DNA of 64,000 nucleotides from Nostoc sp. HK-01 (GCA_003990705.1 AP018318.1:4777501-4841500), one strand, 5' to 3'; shown: positions 8,256 through 19,918, counted from the stretch's first letter. The notes: a model not told the origin generated them from the letters alone. Numbers and translations are program-made.

Positions 8256-9025
8256 GGTTCAGCCTCTGTATTATTGAGGGTATTCACCTTTCTGATGAAT
8301 ATATACAATGTGACAACCACATTTACCGGAAAAATCTTGTTCTGACAGAGATACAATAAGACATTAATGTAACTATTTAGGTCAGAACCTATTTCTTTCT
8401 ACGTTAAGTAAATCGCAATTTTCTCGGAAACGGTAGTGTAGTAATACGATCTTGTTTATAACTTGACACAGTTTAAATTTTAATAAAGACATCTACCGTT
8501 GGACGGAATTTAGTGTAATAGTTACAAAACTTAATATAACAATGAGAATCTGTATTTACCGCAGATATAAATATCAAGCTATAGCGAGAGATGTGCAGAT
8601 AGAGCAACTGTGCATAGACACAACGACGGATAATCCGATATTCCTCCGATAAATAGCTCGCTCGCTCAAGTGACGTTAACAGGTAATAGGGAAACCTCCA
8701 TCAAATAAATAAATGGGATTTTTTACAATGACTAATTTTCCCCTGTTTCCTGTTCCCGTTAAATCAAGCGACTTGCTGTTGCTCATATATCCCAGAATGA
8801 TGAATGCAGGAGTTTTGTGCGACTATCAACTCAAAGCTTGAGCAACAACCCTCAGTAGGATGTTCTAATTGCGATCCGTTTCAATTAACGGATATATAAA
8901 GATATCTGTAGTCTGAATATTGGGCAATCCCTACTTAAAACAGTACTATTGTTCTAGTATAAGCAGAGTAAAAATAGTATTATTAAGAACTGTTTCATAC
9001 TGCCTCTCACTATCAGCCTGCCAAT
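8256..9025. other. 770-base divergent intergenic region upstream of uvrA
   Basis: No ORF is supported. It contains an imperfect inverted repeat (about 8674-8762) built around TTAACAGG...AGGGAAA and TTTCCCC...CCTGTT...GTTAA, of the 'gggaacaggg' interspersed type common in Nostoc-like genomes. It also contains the LexA box and a -10-like hexamer near 8942-8963, listed separately. Confidence 0.6.
8942..8955 (+). promoter_or_regulatory. LexA (SOS) box upstream of uvrA
   Basis: AGTACTATTGTTCT matches the published cyanobacterial LexA consensus RGTACNNNDGTWCB at every position. It lies 70 bases upstream of the uvrA ATG. A TATAAG hexamer at 8958-8963 directly follows and could be the -10 element, so the box would overlap the -35 region and repress by occlusion. 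uvrA is a known LexA target in Anabaena-type cyanobacteria. Confidence 0.82.
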
Positions 9026-11914
9026 ATGTCAGATAATCAGTTAGCCGCATCCCTCCTGAATGGCCATCTTCCCCACGCGCATCACAACAGTCAAAATACC
9101 ATTAGGATTCGGGGTGCTAGACAGCATAATCTGAAAAATATTGACTTGGAATTGCCACGCGATCGCCTGATAGTGTTTACTGGTGTATCAGGTTCGGGTA
9201 AGTCTTCTTTAGCCTTTGATACGATTTTTGCTGAGGGTCAACGGCGTTATGTCGAATCTCTCAGTGCTTACGCTAGACAATTTTTAGGACAGTTAAATAA
9301 ACCGGATGTCGAAGCAATCGAAGGTTTAAGTCCGGCGATATCCATTGACCAGAAATCTACCTCGCATAACCCGCGTTCTACAGTGGGGACAGTCACAGAA
9401 ATTTACGACTATCTACGCCTGTTGTTTGGTCGGGCTGGTGAACCTCATTGTCCGATATGCGATCGCTGTATTGCACCCCAAACCATTGACGAGATGGTAG
9501 ACCGCATCATGGACTTACCAGACCGCACCAAATTCCAAATCCTTGCGCCTGTGGTGCGTGGTAAAAAAGGTACTCACCGCAAGCTGTTATCGAGTTTGGC
9601 TTCCCAAGGTTTCGTGCGAGTGCGGGTTGATGGCGAAGTCCGCGAACTGTCAGATTCGATTGAGTTAGATAAAAATTTTACCCACACAATTGAAGTTGTC
9701 ATTGACCGCTTGGTGAAAAAAGAGGGAATTCAAGAGCGCTTGGTTGATTCCTTGTCTACATGTCTAAAACAGTCTGGTGGTATAGCAACAATTTTAGTCA
9801 CCCCGATTACGGATAACCCAGAAGCGCAAGAAGAAGAAATGGTATTTTCGGAAAACTTCGCTTGTCCCGAACATGGCGCAGTAATGGAGGAGTTATCGCC
9901 GCGCTTATTTTCATTTAATTCTCCCTACGGCGCATGTCCGCACTGTCATGGTATTGGCACTTTAAGAAGATTTTCAGCGGAATTAGTTATACCTGACCCT
10001 GAAGCACCAGTATACGCAGCGATCGCACCTTGGTCAGAAAAAGAAAATTCTTACTATTTGGAATTGCTGTACAGTTTAGGGCAAGCGCACGAATTTGAAT
10101 TACAAACAAATTGGAGCAAGCTAACAGACCAACAACGGCAAGTTATTTTAAATGGAGAAGATAAAAACCAAGAGACAGCAAAAACTCAATTTAAAGGTGT
10201 TCTGCCGATATTACAACGTCAATATGAAGGTGGTTCAGAATTAGTTAAACAAAAATTAGAGCAGTATTTAATCGACCAACCCTGTGAAGTTTGTGGTGGA
10301 AAAAGGTTAAAACCAGAAGCCTTAGCGGTGCGGTTGGGACAATTCCAGATTTTAGATTTAACAGGTGTATCAATTCGAGATGCACAGGAAAGAATTGCTC
10401 AGTTAAAATTGAGCGAGCGTCAGCTACAAATTGCTGATTTAGTACTACGAGAAATCAGAGCTAGATTGCAATTTTTGTTAGATGTTGGCTTAAATTATCT
10501 CACCCTCGACCGTCCCGCCATGACTTTATCTGGTGGTGAAGCACAACGCATTCGACTTGCCACACAAATCGGTTCTGGTTTAACAGGAGTTCTCTACGTT
10601 TTAGACGAACCAAGTATTGGTTTGCATCAAAGAGATAATGGCAGATTACTCAAAACATTAATTAGATTACGTGATTTAGGTAATACTTTAATCGTAGTTG
10701 AGCATGATGAAGAAACCATCCGGGCTGCTGACCATTTAGTTGATATTGGCCCTGGTGCAGGAATTCACGGCGGTCATATTATTGCCCAAGGTGATTTGCC
10801 AGCATTACTGACAGCAGAAAAATCATTAACAGGCGCATATTTATCAGGCAGAAAAGTAATTCAAACGCCAGCAGAACGCCGCGAAGGTAATGGGCGGAGT
10901 TTAATTATTAAAAATGCCCATCGTAACAATTTAAGAAATATTGATGTCGAAATTCCCCTAGGTAAACTCGTCGCTGTAACTGGTGTGTCTGGTTCAGGTA
11001 AATCTACATTAATTAACGAATTACTTTATCCATCGCTACAACATCATCTGACAAAAAAAGTACCTTTACCGAAAGAACTAGAAAAAATTCAAGGCTTAAA
11101 TGCAGTTGATAAAGCCATTGTCATTGACCAATCTCCTATCGGACGCACACCACGTTCTAACCCGGCAACTTATACAGGGGTTTTTGATGTAATTCGAGAT
11201 GTATTTTCTCAAACCGTCGAAGCCAAAGCTAGAGGCTACAAACCTGGACAATTTTCTTTTAACGTTAAAGGTGGACGTTGCGAAGCTTGCAGTGGACAAG
11301 GTGTAAACGTCATTGAAATGAACTTTTTACCTGATGTTTACGTGCAGTGCGAAGTTTGTAAAGGTGCAAGATACAACCGCGACACATTGCAAGTAAAGTA
11401 CAAAGATAAGTCTATTTCTGATGTTCTCAACATGACCGTTGAAGAGAGTTTAGACTTTTTCCAAAACATTCCGAAAGCGGTGACAAGACTACAAACTCTA
11501 GTTGATGTTGGTTTAGGTTACGTGCAACTTGGACAACCTGCAACTACCTTATCTGGAGGTGAAGCACAGCGCGTCAAGTTAGCTACAGAACTATCTCGCC
11601 GCGCCACAGGAAAAACTCTTTATTTAATCGATGAACCCACAACAGGATTATCTTTTTATGATGTCCATAAATTGTTGGATGTCTTACAAAGATTAGTCGA
11701 TAAAGGCAATTCAATTTTAGTCATTGAACACAACTTAGATGTGATTCGTTGCGCTGACTGGGTAATAGATTTGGGGCCAGAAGGCGGTGATAAAGGCGGA
11801 GAAGTAATTGCAGTTGGTACACCAGAAGATGTGGCAAAGAATTCTAAGTCTTATACTGGGCAATATTTACAGCAGGTGTTACAACAATATCCAGCGATAA
11901 AAGCGAAAACTTAA
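9026..11914 (+). CDS. uvrA: Excinuclease ABC subunit A
   Basis: A 962-residue UvrA, the damage-recognising ATPase of nucleotide excision repair that loads UvrB. It has two ABC modules, each with a Walker A (GVSGSGKSS near residue 53, GVSGSGKST near 653), an LSGGEAQR signature, and Walker B/D-loop motifs VLDEPSIGL and LIDEPTTGL. The zinc-binding Cys groups are present, including CPICDRC, CEVCGGKR and CEACSGQG...CEVCKGAR. Length is normal. Regulation by LexA is indicated by the box 70 bases upstream. It is monocistronic as far as can be seen. Confidence 0.98.
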   Translation: MSDNQLAASLLNGHLPHAHHNSQNTIRIRGARQHNLKNIDLELPRDRLIVFTGVSGSGKSSLAFDTIFAEGQRRYVESLSAYARQFLGQLNKPDVEAIEGLSPAISIDQKSTSHNPRSTVGTVTEIYDYLRLLFGRAGEPHCPICDRCIAPQTIDEMVDRIMDLPDRTKFQILAPVVRGKKGTHRKLLSSLASQGFVRVRVDGEVRELSDSIELDKNFTHTIEVVIDRLVKKEGIQERLVDSLSTCLKQSGGIATILVTPITDNPEAQEEEMVFSENFACPEHGAVMEELSPRLFSFNSPYGACPHCHGIGTLRRFSAELVIPDPEAPVYAAIAPWSEKENSYYLELLYSLGQAHEFELQTNWSKLTDQQRQVILNGEDKNQETAKTQFKGVLPILQRQYEGGSELVKQKLEQYLIDQPCEVCGGKRLKPEALAVRLGQFQILDLTGVSIRDAQERIAQLKLSERQLQIADLVLREIRARLQFLLDVGLNYLTLDRPAMTLSGGEAQRIRLATQIGSGLTGVLYVLDEPSIGLHQRDNGRLLKTLIRLRDLGNTLIVVEHDEETIRAADHLVDIGPGAGIHGGHIIAQGDLPALLTAEKSLTGAYLSGRKVIQTPAERREGNGRSLIIKNAHRNNLRNIDVEIPLGKLVAVTGVSGSGKSTLINELLYPSLQHHLTKKVPLPKELEKIQGLNAVDKAIVIDQSPIGRTPRSNPATYTGVFDVIRDVFSQTVEAKARGYKPGQFSFNVKGGRCEACSGQGVNVIEMNFLPDVYVQCEVCKGARYNRDTLQVKYKDKSISDVLNMTVEESLDFFQNIPKAVTRLQTLVDVGLGYVQLGQPATTLSGGEAQRVKLATELSRRATGKTLYLIDEPTTGLSFYDVHKLLDVLQRLVDKGNSILVIEHNLDVIRCADWVIDLGPEGGDKGGEVIAVGTPEDVAKNSKSYTGQYLQQVLQQYPAIKAKT

Positions 11915-12545
11915 ATAAAGTCTCAGCGTACCTTTGCGTTTACCTCAGTAACCCTCTGCGTTGAAAAAGATGTTGTGGGATTTATAGTCAGGCGATCGCC
12001 TACTCGTCAGATTGTATAGTTAAGTTCTATAGTGAGAACTGCTGATATTTAACGCCCGTTTTTAGTTCTCTAACATCCCATTAAAACAGTAATACTTAAA
12101 CAATATTTTTTATTATACCAAGCTTAATTACCGAATTATACTGGAAAAACATTTTGTAAAATTAAGCATAAACACGGTGGCTGAATACTGAGACAATCAG
12201 CACAATAAGTTTATGAAGTTAAGGCAAAGAAGGGTATCTACAGAAATTGTACATAGTATCAGGGAATCTACCTTTCTCATGACCTTAAATTTTAGACTGC
12301 TGGCAAAAGCCGTTTTGTTTACATAAATTATTTGCATCTTTGCATAATCCCAACAAATATTTATGCAAGGTCTGTGACACAACATAGACTTATACTTAGC
12401 ACTTCCTTAAGGACGACTCATAAATTTAAATTATTTAAAATACATTATTAATAAAGTTAAATCTGTAGCAAATGATTCTAATTTAGGTTTCGTTAAGAGT
12501 TAAGATGGCAAAATTACGTTAAATTGTGGTTAAATCTACAAAAAA
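11915..12545. other. Intergenic region between uvrA and the M16 peptidase pair
   Basis: 631 bases without a convincing gene. The first 60 bases carry a degenerate 'cctctgcg/ctttgcgttta' repeat seen widely in Nostoc genomes. A 62-codon minus-strand frame at 12197-12385 has no homology signal and an unnatural composition, so it is not called. No strong terminator hairpin was found. Confidence 0.45.
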
Positions 12546-13811
12546 TTGTCACAGCAATTAATTCATCCGGTTTTTCCAGCCTCCATTTTCCGACTCGACA
12601 ATGGTTTAACGTTTATTCATCAAGAAATTCCGACTACTCCTGTAGTTGTGGCGGATGTATGGGTGCGTGCTGGAGCAGCCAGAGAGCCAGAACAGTGGTT
12701 TGGGATGGCTCATTTTTTAGAACACATGATTTTTAAAGGGACAGCTACACTAGCCCCTGGAGCTTTTGATCACAAAATTGAAAACCGTGGTGGTGTGAGC
12801 AACGCAGCCACCAGTCACGACTATGCTCATTATTGTGTGACCACAGCTGCACCTTATTTAGCAGATACATTGCCTTGTCTAGGAGAACTACTAGTAAATG
12901 CGGCAATTCCTGATGATGAATTCTTGCGCGAACGGGATGTAGTACTAGAAGAAATTCGTTCTTGTCAAGATGATCCCGACTGGCTAGGATTTCAGTCTCT
13001 CATCAAAAACGTTTATCAGTACCATCCCTATGGACGTTCGGTGCTGGGTACGGAGATGGAACTGATGCAGCAGTCAGCCGATGATATGCGCTGTTTTCAT
13101 CGCGCTCACTATCAGCCAGAAAATATGACTGTGGTAGTTGTCGGTGGTATTGAGCAAGCAAAAGCCTGGGAATTAGTAAATCAATCATTTGCAAATTTTA
13201 CCGAACCTGTTAATTGTCCCCCATCCATCCCCGCTACACAACCAGTAATTCGAGGGATACAGCGTCAAGAACTGTGTTTACCCAGAATGGAGCAAGCACG
13301 GTTGCTGATGGCGTGGACTGCACCGGGAGTTGAGCAACTCCGCACCGCTTATGGCTTAGATGTGTTATCCGTATTCTTAACAGAAGGGCGAACTTCTCGC
13401 TTAGTCCGTGACTTACGGGAAGAACAGCAATTAGTACATGGAGTTTGTAGTAATTTTTCTCTTCAAAAAGAATCTAGTTTATTTACTATCACTGCTTGGT
13501 TAGAACCAGAAAACATCGAGAAAGTTGAGGAATTAATTCGCAACCATTTACATGATTTGCAAACTGAAGGCATTAGCGAACAAGAATTAGCGAGAATGCG
13601 TCGGTTGTTATGTAATGAGTATGCCTTTTCGACGGAAACGCCCAATCAACTGACAGGACTTTATGGTTACTACAACACTATTGCCCAAGCTGAAGTGGCG
13701 ATAACTTATCCGCAGCAAATTCAGTCATTTACTACGCAAGAACTGCAACAATTAGCTAAACAGTATCTTTCACCGCAAAATTATGCAGTGACTATCCTGA
13801 AACCATGTTAG
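12546..13811 (+). CDS. M16 family zinc metallopeptidase (active subunit)
   Basis: A 421-residue processing-peptidase-like protein. The inverted zinc motif HFLEH (H56, E59, H60) is intact in GMAHFLEHMIFKGT, and the downstream acidic cluster ERDVVLEEI supplies the third ligand. The start is TTG at 12546: the upstream in-frame codons run straight to TAA at 12531, and the protein aligns from its first residues with the usual family N-terminus LDNGLTFIHQE. It is half the size of pitrilysin, so it should work as a dimer with the next gene, which lacks the zinc site. It probably degrades or processes peptides. Confidence 0.92.
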   Translation: MSQQLIHPVFPASIFRLDNGLTFIHQEIPTTPVVVADVWVRAGAAREPEQWFGMAHFLEHMIFKGTATLAPGAFDHKIENRGGVSNAATSHDYAHYCVTTAAPYLADTLPCLGELLVNAAIPDDEFLRERDVVLEEIRSCQDDPDWLGFQSLIKNVYQYHPYGRSVLGTEMELMQQSADDMRCFHRAHYQPENMTVVVVGGIEQAKAWELVNQSFANFTEPVNCPPSIPATQPVIRGIQRQELCLPRMEQARLLMAWTAPGVEQLRTAYGLDVLSVFLTEGRTSRLVRDLREEQQLVHGVCSNFSLQKESSLFTITAWLEPENIEKVEELIRNHLHDLQTEGISEQELARMRRLLCNEYAFSTETPNQLTGLYGYYNTIAQAEVAITYPQQIQSFTTQELQQLAKQYLSPQNYAVTILKPC

Positions 13812-13861
13812 TCCAGATTTTTGTCTAGAAAAGGCAGGGAAACAGGAAGGCGGAAGCGAAC

Positions 13862-13955
13862 AAATGACTAATGACCCTTCGGGTTCGCCAGTTGCTCATG
13901 GGGGAAACCCCCAAGACCGCACTGACTCACCAATGACCAATGACTATTGACTATT
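13862..13955. repeat. Heptamer repeats and interspersed repeat between the M16 genes
   Basis: Runs of AATGACT/AATGACC/CTATTGA units at 13862-13871 and 13932-13955 flank a motif (about 13872-13931) with 'cttcgggttcgccagttgct' and 'gggggaaaccccc'. It resembles interspersed repeats of Nostoc genomes. The heptamers run into the annotated start of the next gene. Confidence 0.6.
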
Positions 13956-13960
13956 CAAAA

Positions 13961-15244
13961 ATGACTCCAACCGTAAAACCTTCCCTTTCTCAGTCCTTTA
14001 TTCATCGCACTGTACTCAATAACGGCATTGTTGTGTTGGTGGCGGAAAATCCAGCGGCGGATATTATTGCAGGGCGAATTTTTCTCCGGGCTGGTAGTTG
14101 TTACGAACAACGAGAACAAGCGGGATTAGCACATTTACTTTCCGCTGTCATGACCAAAGGCTGTGATGGGCTTTCTAGCTTTGAAATTGCTGAACACGTA
14201 GAATCTGTAGGGGCTAGTTTGAGTGCTGATACCTCTACAGATTATTTTTTGTTGTCCTTGAAGACAGTCACTTCAGACTTTGCGAATATATTGGCACTAG
14301 CAGGACGAATTTTGCGATCGCCTACCTTCCCCGAAGAACAGGTAGAATTAGAACGGCGGTTAGCCTTACAAGATATTCGTTCCCAAAAAGAACAGCCTTT
14401 TACTTTAGCCTTTGAGCAAATGCGGCGGGCAATATATCAAAATCATCCCTATGCTATGTCATTGCTAGGAGATGAAACGACGATGAGCCGCATTACCCGC
14501 CAAGACTTGGTGCAGTATCACCAAACTTATTTTCGTCCAGATAATTTGGTTGTGAGTATTGCTGGCAGAATTACCTTAACAGAAGCAGTTGCATTAGTAG
14601 AACAAGTATTCGGTGACTGGAAAATACCTGCACAACCACAACCAGTTTTAAATTTGCCAGAAATTCCAGTTAACCCACAACAGCTACTCAAGCCGCTACA
14701 AACACAACAATCAATTGTTATGTTGGGTTATTTAGGTGCAGCCGTTAATTCTCCAGACTACGCCCCACTTAAACTGCTTTCTACCTATTTAGGCAATGGC
14801 TTATCTAGCCGTTTATTTGTGGAATTGCGAGAAAAGCGCGGTCTTGCGTACGAAGTCTCTGCTTTTTACCCCACTCGGTTGTATCCAGGTTCTTTTGTCG
14901 TCTATATGGGTACAGCCCCAGAAAATACTACTATTGCTATTGAAGGACTACGGGCAGAAGTTGATTTACTTTGTACTACAGAAGTCTCAGCCAACGCCTT
15001 CCAAGCTGCGAAAAATAAAATTCTCGGACAGTATGCTTTAGGTAAACAAACTAACGGGCAAATTGCTCAAATTTACGGCTGGTATGAAATCTTAGGGTTA
15101 GGCATTAATTTTGACAGCCAATTTCAAGAGCTAATTGCTGCTGTGAGTGTGGAAGATGCCCAAACCGCCGCTAATCGATATTTAGAAACACCTTACTTAT
15201 CTTTAGTTGGTCAAGAAGAGGCAATTCATAGTGCATTGGCTTAA
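13961..15244 (+). CDS. M16 family peptidase-like protein (non-catalytic partner)
   Basis: A protein of 427 residues from the ATG at 13961; the frame is open from ATG 13940, inside heptamer repeats. It has the two-lobed M16 fold. Where the upstream paralogue has HFLEH, this one reads HLLSA (AGLAHLLSAVMTKG), so the catalytic Glu and second His are lost. The C-terminal lobe keeps the R...Y-type substrate segment GLSSRLFVELREKRGLAYEVSAFY. This matches the active/inactive subunit pairing of mitochondrial processing peptidase and bacterial M16B heterodimers. It is probably co-transcribed with the catalytic subunit about 150 bases upstream. Confidence 0.9.
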   Translation: MTPTVKPSLSQSFIHRTVLNNGIVVLVAENPAADIIAGRIFLRAGSCYEQREQAGLAHLLSAVMTKGCDGLSSFEIAEHVESVGASLSADTSTDYFLLSLKTVTSDFANILALAGRILRSPTFPEEQVELERRLALQDIRSQKEQPFTLAFEQMRRAIYQNHPYAMSLLGDETTMSRITRQDLVQYHQTYFRPDNLVVSIAGRITLTEAVALVEQVFGDWKIPAQPQPVLNLPEIPVNPQQLLKPLQTQQSIVMLGYLGAAVNSPDYAPLKLLSTYLGNGLSSRLFVELREKRGLAYEVSAFYPTRLYPGSFVVYMGTAPENTTIAIEGLRAEVDLLCTTEVSANAFQAAKNKILGQYALGKQTNGQIAQIYGWYEILGLGINFDSQFQELIAAVSVEDAQTAANRYLETPYLSLVGQEEAIHSALA

Positions 15245-15262
15245 AAAAGAGAGATTTTTCTT

Positions 15263-18200
15263 TTAATTGTGGCTATTGCTTAAAAATGCTTGAATACGGT
15301 TGACAAAATCCTCTAGTTCTGAAATTATTTCAGTGCTGCCTCTACGTTCTTGATAAATAGCCAGTTGTTCTAATTTTTCAGCAACTAAATACATAGATTT
15401 AGCTCCGATATTATTACTAGTGCCTTTAATTTGATGGGCTTGTTGCGCCATTAACTGAAAGTCACTGTTGGCGATCGCCTCTTTGGTTAACTCTAAACGA
15501 GTGTACATATCTTTCACAAAGATATCTAATAGTTGCTCTTCAAATTCGGGATCATTTTCTGACAACTGATGCAAATGTTCCCAATCAATGGGCAATGTAT
15601 CTAAATCCTCTGCGGTTGTAGAAACTGTATGAACAGATTTAATATCTGTGTGAATTTCCACCAAAAACTGGCTCCAATGTTCTAATACAGCTGCCAGCTT
15701 CTCCTTCATCACAGGCTTACTCAGATAGTCATCCATACCAGCATCTAAACACAATTGTTTATCTTCCTTCATGGCATTAGCTGTCATAGCAATGATGATT
15801 GGACGACGACGATTAGCAAAATAACTTTCATGCCAACGATGAATTTCTTTGGTTGTTTCTAAACCATCCAGAACTGGCATTTGGCAATCCATCAAAATTA
15901 CATCGTAAGGAATTTTTTCTAACAGTTGTAAAACTTCTTGGCCATTAGCGGCAACATCGGCATTGTAACCCAGACTTTTAAGCTGTTTAAGAGCAACTTT
16001 TTGATTGACTAAATTATCCTCAGCAACAAGAATTCTTAATTTAGTGGAGCCAGTAGCAACATGAAGACGGCTATTTTGCAAATTGTTCATTTCTAAACCC
16101 TGATGACTTGGTAGATGCTGTTGTTCTGGTGGTAATTGGAACCCTAAAATATTTGTGAGAGTATCAAGGAGGCGGGATGGCTTCACAGGTTTGACTAAAT
16201 AAGCAGCAAATCCCATTGTGAGCGATCGCTGTATTTCCTCCCGCTGCTGAGTAGATGTCAGCATCACTAAAGGTATCTCAGCCATAGCAGGTTGAGCCTT
16301 GATTGTTTCTGCTAGAGCTATCCCATCTGTTTGGCACATCTGCATATCAATTAAAACCACATCATAGGGATTTCCTTGCTGGTCAGCTGCTTCCATCGTG
16401 CTGAGAGCCACGTCTGCACTATCAGCTTTATCTACCTGTATTCCCCAGCGGATGGCTTGATGAGCGATGATTTTGTAGTTAGTAGTGTTGTCATCGACTA
16501 AAAGCAGGCGGCGATCGCGCAAAATTCCGCGATCGTCTGTTACCGTATTCGGCTGGATTTGTTTGGCAAAAGGAATCTCAAACCAAAACTCGGAGCCTTT
16601 ACCTAACTCACTTTCTACGCCAATTTCTCCTTTCATCAAGGTCACAAGTTGTTTGCAGATAGCCAATCCCAAACCAGTACCGCCATAATTGTAAGTATTA
16701 ACAGCATGTACTTGGGTAAATGAAGTAAATAGTTTGCGTTGGTTTTCTGTAGTAATACCCAGCCCAGTATCGGTAATAGCAAAGCGAATATTAGCTGTCG
16801 TGGTATTTTCCCAGCACAATTCGGCTTTGACTAATACTTCTCCAGTACTGGTGAACTTGATCGCATTACTAATCAAGTTCATCAAAATTTGCCGTAAGCG
16901 ACTAGCATCTCCTTGGAGAAGAGTCGGAACGTTGCGATAAATTAAAGCGGCAATTTCTAATTGCTTTTGATGAGCTTGGGGAGCTAATAAATCTAAGACT
17001 TCTTCGACACAAGTTGCTAAATCAAAATTGAGGGTTTCTAAAGTCATTTCCCCAGCTTCAAGTTTGGATAAATCCAAAATCTCGTTAATCAGACTTAACA
17101 GTGCATCTCCGCTAATGCGAATTGTTTCAATAAAATCTCGTTGCTCTTGATTGAGGGGAGTTTCTAACATCAAGCCAGTCATCCCCAATACAGCATTCAT
17201 GGGAGTCCGAATTTCATGACTCATATTAGCCAAAAATGCACTTTTGGCTTGAGAAGCTAATTCGGCTTGGCGACGAGCCACTTCTAGTTCTTCTCGTTGT
17301 CTTGTTTCTACTTTTAGTAATTGGGCTTGAGCGATCGCAATACCTACTTGGTCAGCAATTTGCCTCAGAAGATGAGTTTCAAAACTTGACCATTGATGGG
17401 GAGAGGCACACTGATGAACAATTAATAAACCGCAGAGTTCTTCTTTGACAAGTATAGGGATAACTAAGTTGGCTTTTACTCCCAGTTCTTGCAGTAATTC
17501 TAGATGACTTTGTTGAATGCCCAGCAAATCAAACTCAGCTATTACTTCAATCTGCTTTTTGCGGTATTGTTGGAAATAATATTGCTGTTGATATTCTGTT
17601 TGCAAGTAAGAATCAGCAATATTTTGTGATTTAATCGATGGCCAGTCAGGAACTACTGCCTCAACCAACATATTGTCAGCGCCATTGAGGGACATTTGCG
17701 AAATTAACACGCGGTCAGTTTGGAGAATCTTTTGAACTTCTTTGACTGTGATTTCTAGAATTTCTTCAATTTGCAAAGATTGGCGAATCTTTAAGGTAAT
17801 TTCTGTAAATAATTGCGATCGCAAGTTTTGCCTTTGTAGTTCTTCTTCGGCTTTTTTGCGTTGAATAAACTGCCCTACTTGTTCGCCAATGGAATTAATA
17901 ATTTTTGTCAAATTTTCGTCATATTGCTGAATTTGATGGCTGAAACAGGTTATGACACCAAAAATTTTATGTTCACTGCGAACAGGAAAACCAAAAGCGC
18001 CATGCAATCCTAATTGAGTTACAGCTTGGTTTCGCAAAAAGTTGGAATCACTAGCAGCATCCATCAACCACACGCTTGCACAACTCGCCCAAACACGACC
18101 AGGTAATCCAATTTCTGGTGCAAATGTGATTTGCTGACTCTGTGTTTTCAAGTCTTGTATATCTAACGATTCACGATGCCACAAGTCAAAAAAACTGAGT

Positions 18201-19918
18201 ACATTTGCTTGCTGGTCAACCATCCAAATTTCACTCACATCCCATCCTAAGCTCTCACAAATAGCTTGGAGAATCTGCGGAATTGTTTCGGCGATCGTTG
18301 TTGATTCTGCTAAAACGCGGGTAATTGCATATTGTGCAATCAAATGTTTTTGTGCGCGTTTGCTATCGGTAATGTCAATCCCTGTACCAATCACATATTC
18401 CACTACACCTTCGTAGCCTTGGAGGATTGTATTTGACCAGGCAATTAGCCGTCGACTACCATTTTTAGTTACCCAATAGTTTTCGTAATTTTGATAGCCT
18501 TGATGATGATTACCTGCTTGTAACTGAGCAAATACTGCTTTGACTGGTTCTACTTCTTCTGGAAGTAAAAATAAATTCCAGAAATATCTACCCCTGACCT
18601 CATCAAATGAGTAACCTGTGATTTGCTCACAAGCTTGATTGAAACGAACAATTTGCCCTTGAGCATCAAGCACTATTACCAAGGCACTGGCTGTATCCAG
18701 CACTGCTGAAATAAAATTACGCTCTTCTTGGAGTGTATCTTCTATCGATTTGCGTGCCGTAAATTCACAATAAATTAGGTAGTAGACTACAGCCAGAATC
18801 ACAAAGCTCAGAAAAATAGCGAAAGCCAGTGTCAAAATCGTGTGGCGACCACTGACTTTTGCAGTTTGTGATTGCTCTTTTAATAACTCTTTTTCCTCTT
18901 TTTCTATCTCATAAATTGCTTTGTGGATATCATCCATTAAGTTGTTTTTTTTATCTTTTAACATGGTCTGCAATGCGACTGCAAACCCTTGACTTTCGCG
19001 CAAATTGATAGTTGGCTTTAACAAAATAAGTTTGTCTGTTATCAGTTGTTGCAGAATAATTAGCTGCTGTTTTCTCTGAGGTTGCTCTGCTGTGGCATTT
19101 TGCAGATTTGTTATTTGTTTATCAATATTTACCAGTGCTGCTTGATATGGAACTAAATAAAATTTGTCTCCTGTCAGAATGTAACTCTGTTGTGCAGCTT
19201 CCGCATCTTTAATGTCAGACAGTAATGTTTCTAAGCGGTTAATTTGCTTTTGGGTTTTTTGAATTTGATGATTTGTATTAATAAATAATTTGGTATTTTT
19301 GTAAGAAATTAGACCTATCAAAACTAAAATTACTGAAGCTAAACCAAAGCCACCAGCAACCCTTTTAAAGAAATGCTTATGTACTTTTTGTTTATGCTTA
19401 CGTTCATCAGCAATTAGTACTAAACTTGCTAAATTCCGCCGCATTTCCATTTGCTTGATGACTTGGCGGCCGAGAGTGCGTAATGCCTCTACCTGCTCAG
19501 GAGACAGGTTTCGTGGTACACGATCAATTACGCAAAGTGTGCCTACAGCATAGCCTTCAGGGTTAATCAACGGCACACCAGCATAAAACCGAATATCGGG
19601 GTCAGCGGTAACTAATGGGTTGGTAGCAAAGCGTTCGTCAGCTGTTGCATCAGGTACAGTAAAAATGTCAGGCTGTAAAATGGCATGGGCGCAAAAGGCT
19701 AAATCTCTGTGTGTTTCCAGTGCATCCAGCCCAACTTTTGACTTAAACCACTGACGATTGCGATCAATTAAGCTGATTAAAGCAATCGGAGTTCCACAAA
19801 TATACGATGCTAAATGAGTCAGGTCATCAAATGCTTTCTCAGATGGAGTATCGAGGATTTTATATTCTAAAAGCGCCTCTATTCTTTGTGCTTCGTGATC
19901 AGGTAATGGTGCTTTCAT
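15263..19918 (-). CDS. Large hybrid sensor histidine kinase (GAF-CHASE3-PAS-GAF-GAF-HisKA-HATPase-REC-REC-HPt)
   Basis: A 1551-residue multi-sensor kinase. Order: GAF (about 20-165), TM (190-206), CHASE3-like periplasmic helices (210-350), TM (361-383), PAS (400-520), GAF (540-690), GAF (715-865), HisKA with H901 in [11 protein letters not shown], HATPase_c (1000-1117, [21 protein letters not shown]), receiver 1 (D1191), receiver 2 (D1344) and C-terminal HPt (H1495 in [10 protein letters not shown]). A GAF domain ahead of the first TM is unusual. All phospho-acceptors are present, so a complete intramolecular phosphorelay is possible. The output regulator is not fused; the neighbouring partner-switching genes are candidates by position only. 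The ATG at 19918 begins the standard GAF N-terminus. Confidence 0.93.
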   Translation of the reverse strand: MKAPLPDHEAQRIEALLEYKILDTPSEKAFDDLTHLASYICGTPIALISLIDRNRQWFKSKVGLDALETHRDLAFCAHAILQPDIFTVPDATADERFATNPLVTADPDIRFYAGVPLINPEGYAVGTLCVIDRVPRNLSPEQVEALRTLGRQVIKQMEMRRNLASLVLIADERKHKQKVHKHFFKRVAGGFGLASVILVLIGLISYKNTKLFINTNHQIQKTQKQINRLETLLSDIKDAEAAQQSYILTGDKFYLVPYQAALVNIDKQITNLQNATAEQPQRKQQLIILQQLITDKLILLKPTINLRESQGFAVALQTMLKDKKNNLMDDIHKAIYEIEKEEKELLKEQSQTAKVSGRHTILTLAFAIFLSFVILAVVYYLIYCEFTARKSIEDTLQEERNFISAVLDTASALVIVLDAQGQIVRFNQACEQITGYSFDEVRGRYFWNLFLLPEEVEPVKAVFAQLQAGNHHQGYQNYENYWVTKNGSRRLIAWSNTILQGYEGVVEYVIGTGIDITDSKRAQKHLIAQYAITRVLAESTTIAETIPQILQAICESLGWDVSEIWMVDQQANVLSFFDLWHRESLDIQDLKTQSQQITFAPEIGLPGRVWASCASVWLMDAASDSNFLRNQAVTQLGLHGAFGFPVRSEHKIFGVITCFSHQIQQYDENLTKIINSIGEQVGQFIQRKKAEEELQRQNLRSQLFTEITLKIRQSLQIEEILEITVKEVQKILQTDRVLISQMSLNGADNMLVEAVVPDWPSIKSQNIADSYLQTEYQQQYYFQQYRKKQIEVIAEFDLLGIQQSHLELLQELGVKANLVIPILVKEELCGLLIVHQCASPHQWSSFETHLLRQIADQVGIAIAQAQLLKVETRQREELEVARRQAELASQAKSAFLANMSHEIRTPMNAVLGMTGLMLETPLNQEQRDFIETIRISGDALLSLINEILDLSKLEAGEMTLETLNFDLATCVEEVLDLLAPQAHQKQLEIAALIYRNVPTLLQGDASRLRQILMNLISNAIKFTSTGEVLVKAELCWENTTTANIRFAITDTGLGITTENQRKLFTSFTQVHAVNTYNYGGTGLGLAICKQLVTLMKGEIGVESELGKGSEFWFEIPFAKQIQPNTVTDDRGILRDRRLLLVDDNTTNYKIIAHQAIRWGIQVDKADSADVALSTMEAADQQGNPYDVVLIDMQMCQTDGIALAETIKAQPAMAEIPLVMLTSTQQREEIQRSLTMGFAAYLVKPVKPSRLLDTLTNILGFQLPPEQQHLPSHQGLEMNNLQNSRLHVATGSTKLRILVAEDNLVNQKVALKQLKSLGYNADVAANGQEVLQLLEKIPYDVILMDCQMPVLDGLETTKEIHRWHESYFANRRRPIIIAMTANAMKEDKQLCLDAGMDDYLSKPVMKEKLAAVLEHWSQFLVEIHTDIKSVHTVSTTAEDLDTLPIDWEHLHQLSENDPEFEEQLLDIFVKDMYTRLELTKEAIANSDFQLMAQQAHQIKGTSNNIGAKSMYLVAEKLEQLAIYQERRGSTEIISELEDFVNRIQAFLSNSHN

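Noticed and set aside
8400-8470. Possible NtcA site upstream of the Mo-nitro_C-type gene
   Set aside because: GTA and TAC elements are found but not with the required 8-base spacing; not supported.
12197-12385. 62-codon minus-strand ORF between uvrA and the M16 pair
   Set aside because: No ribosome site, no domain, Cys/Ile-rich sequence from AT-rich DNA; lies in a non-coding gap with no terminator or promoter context.
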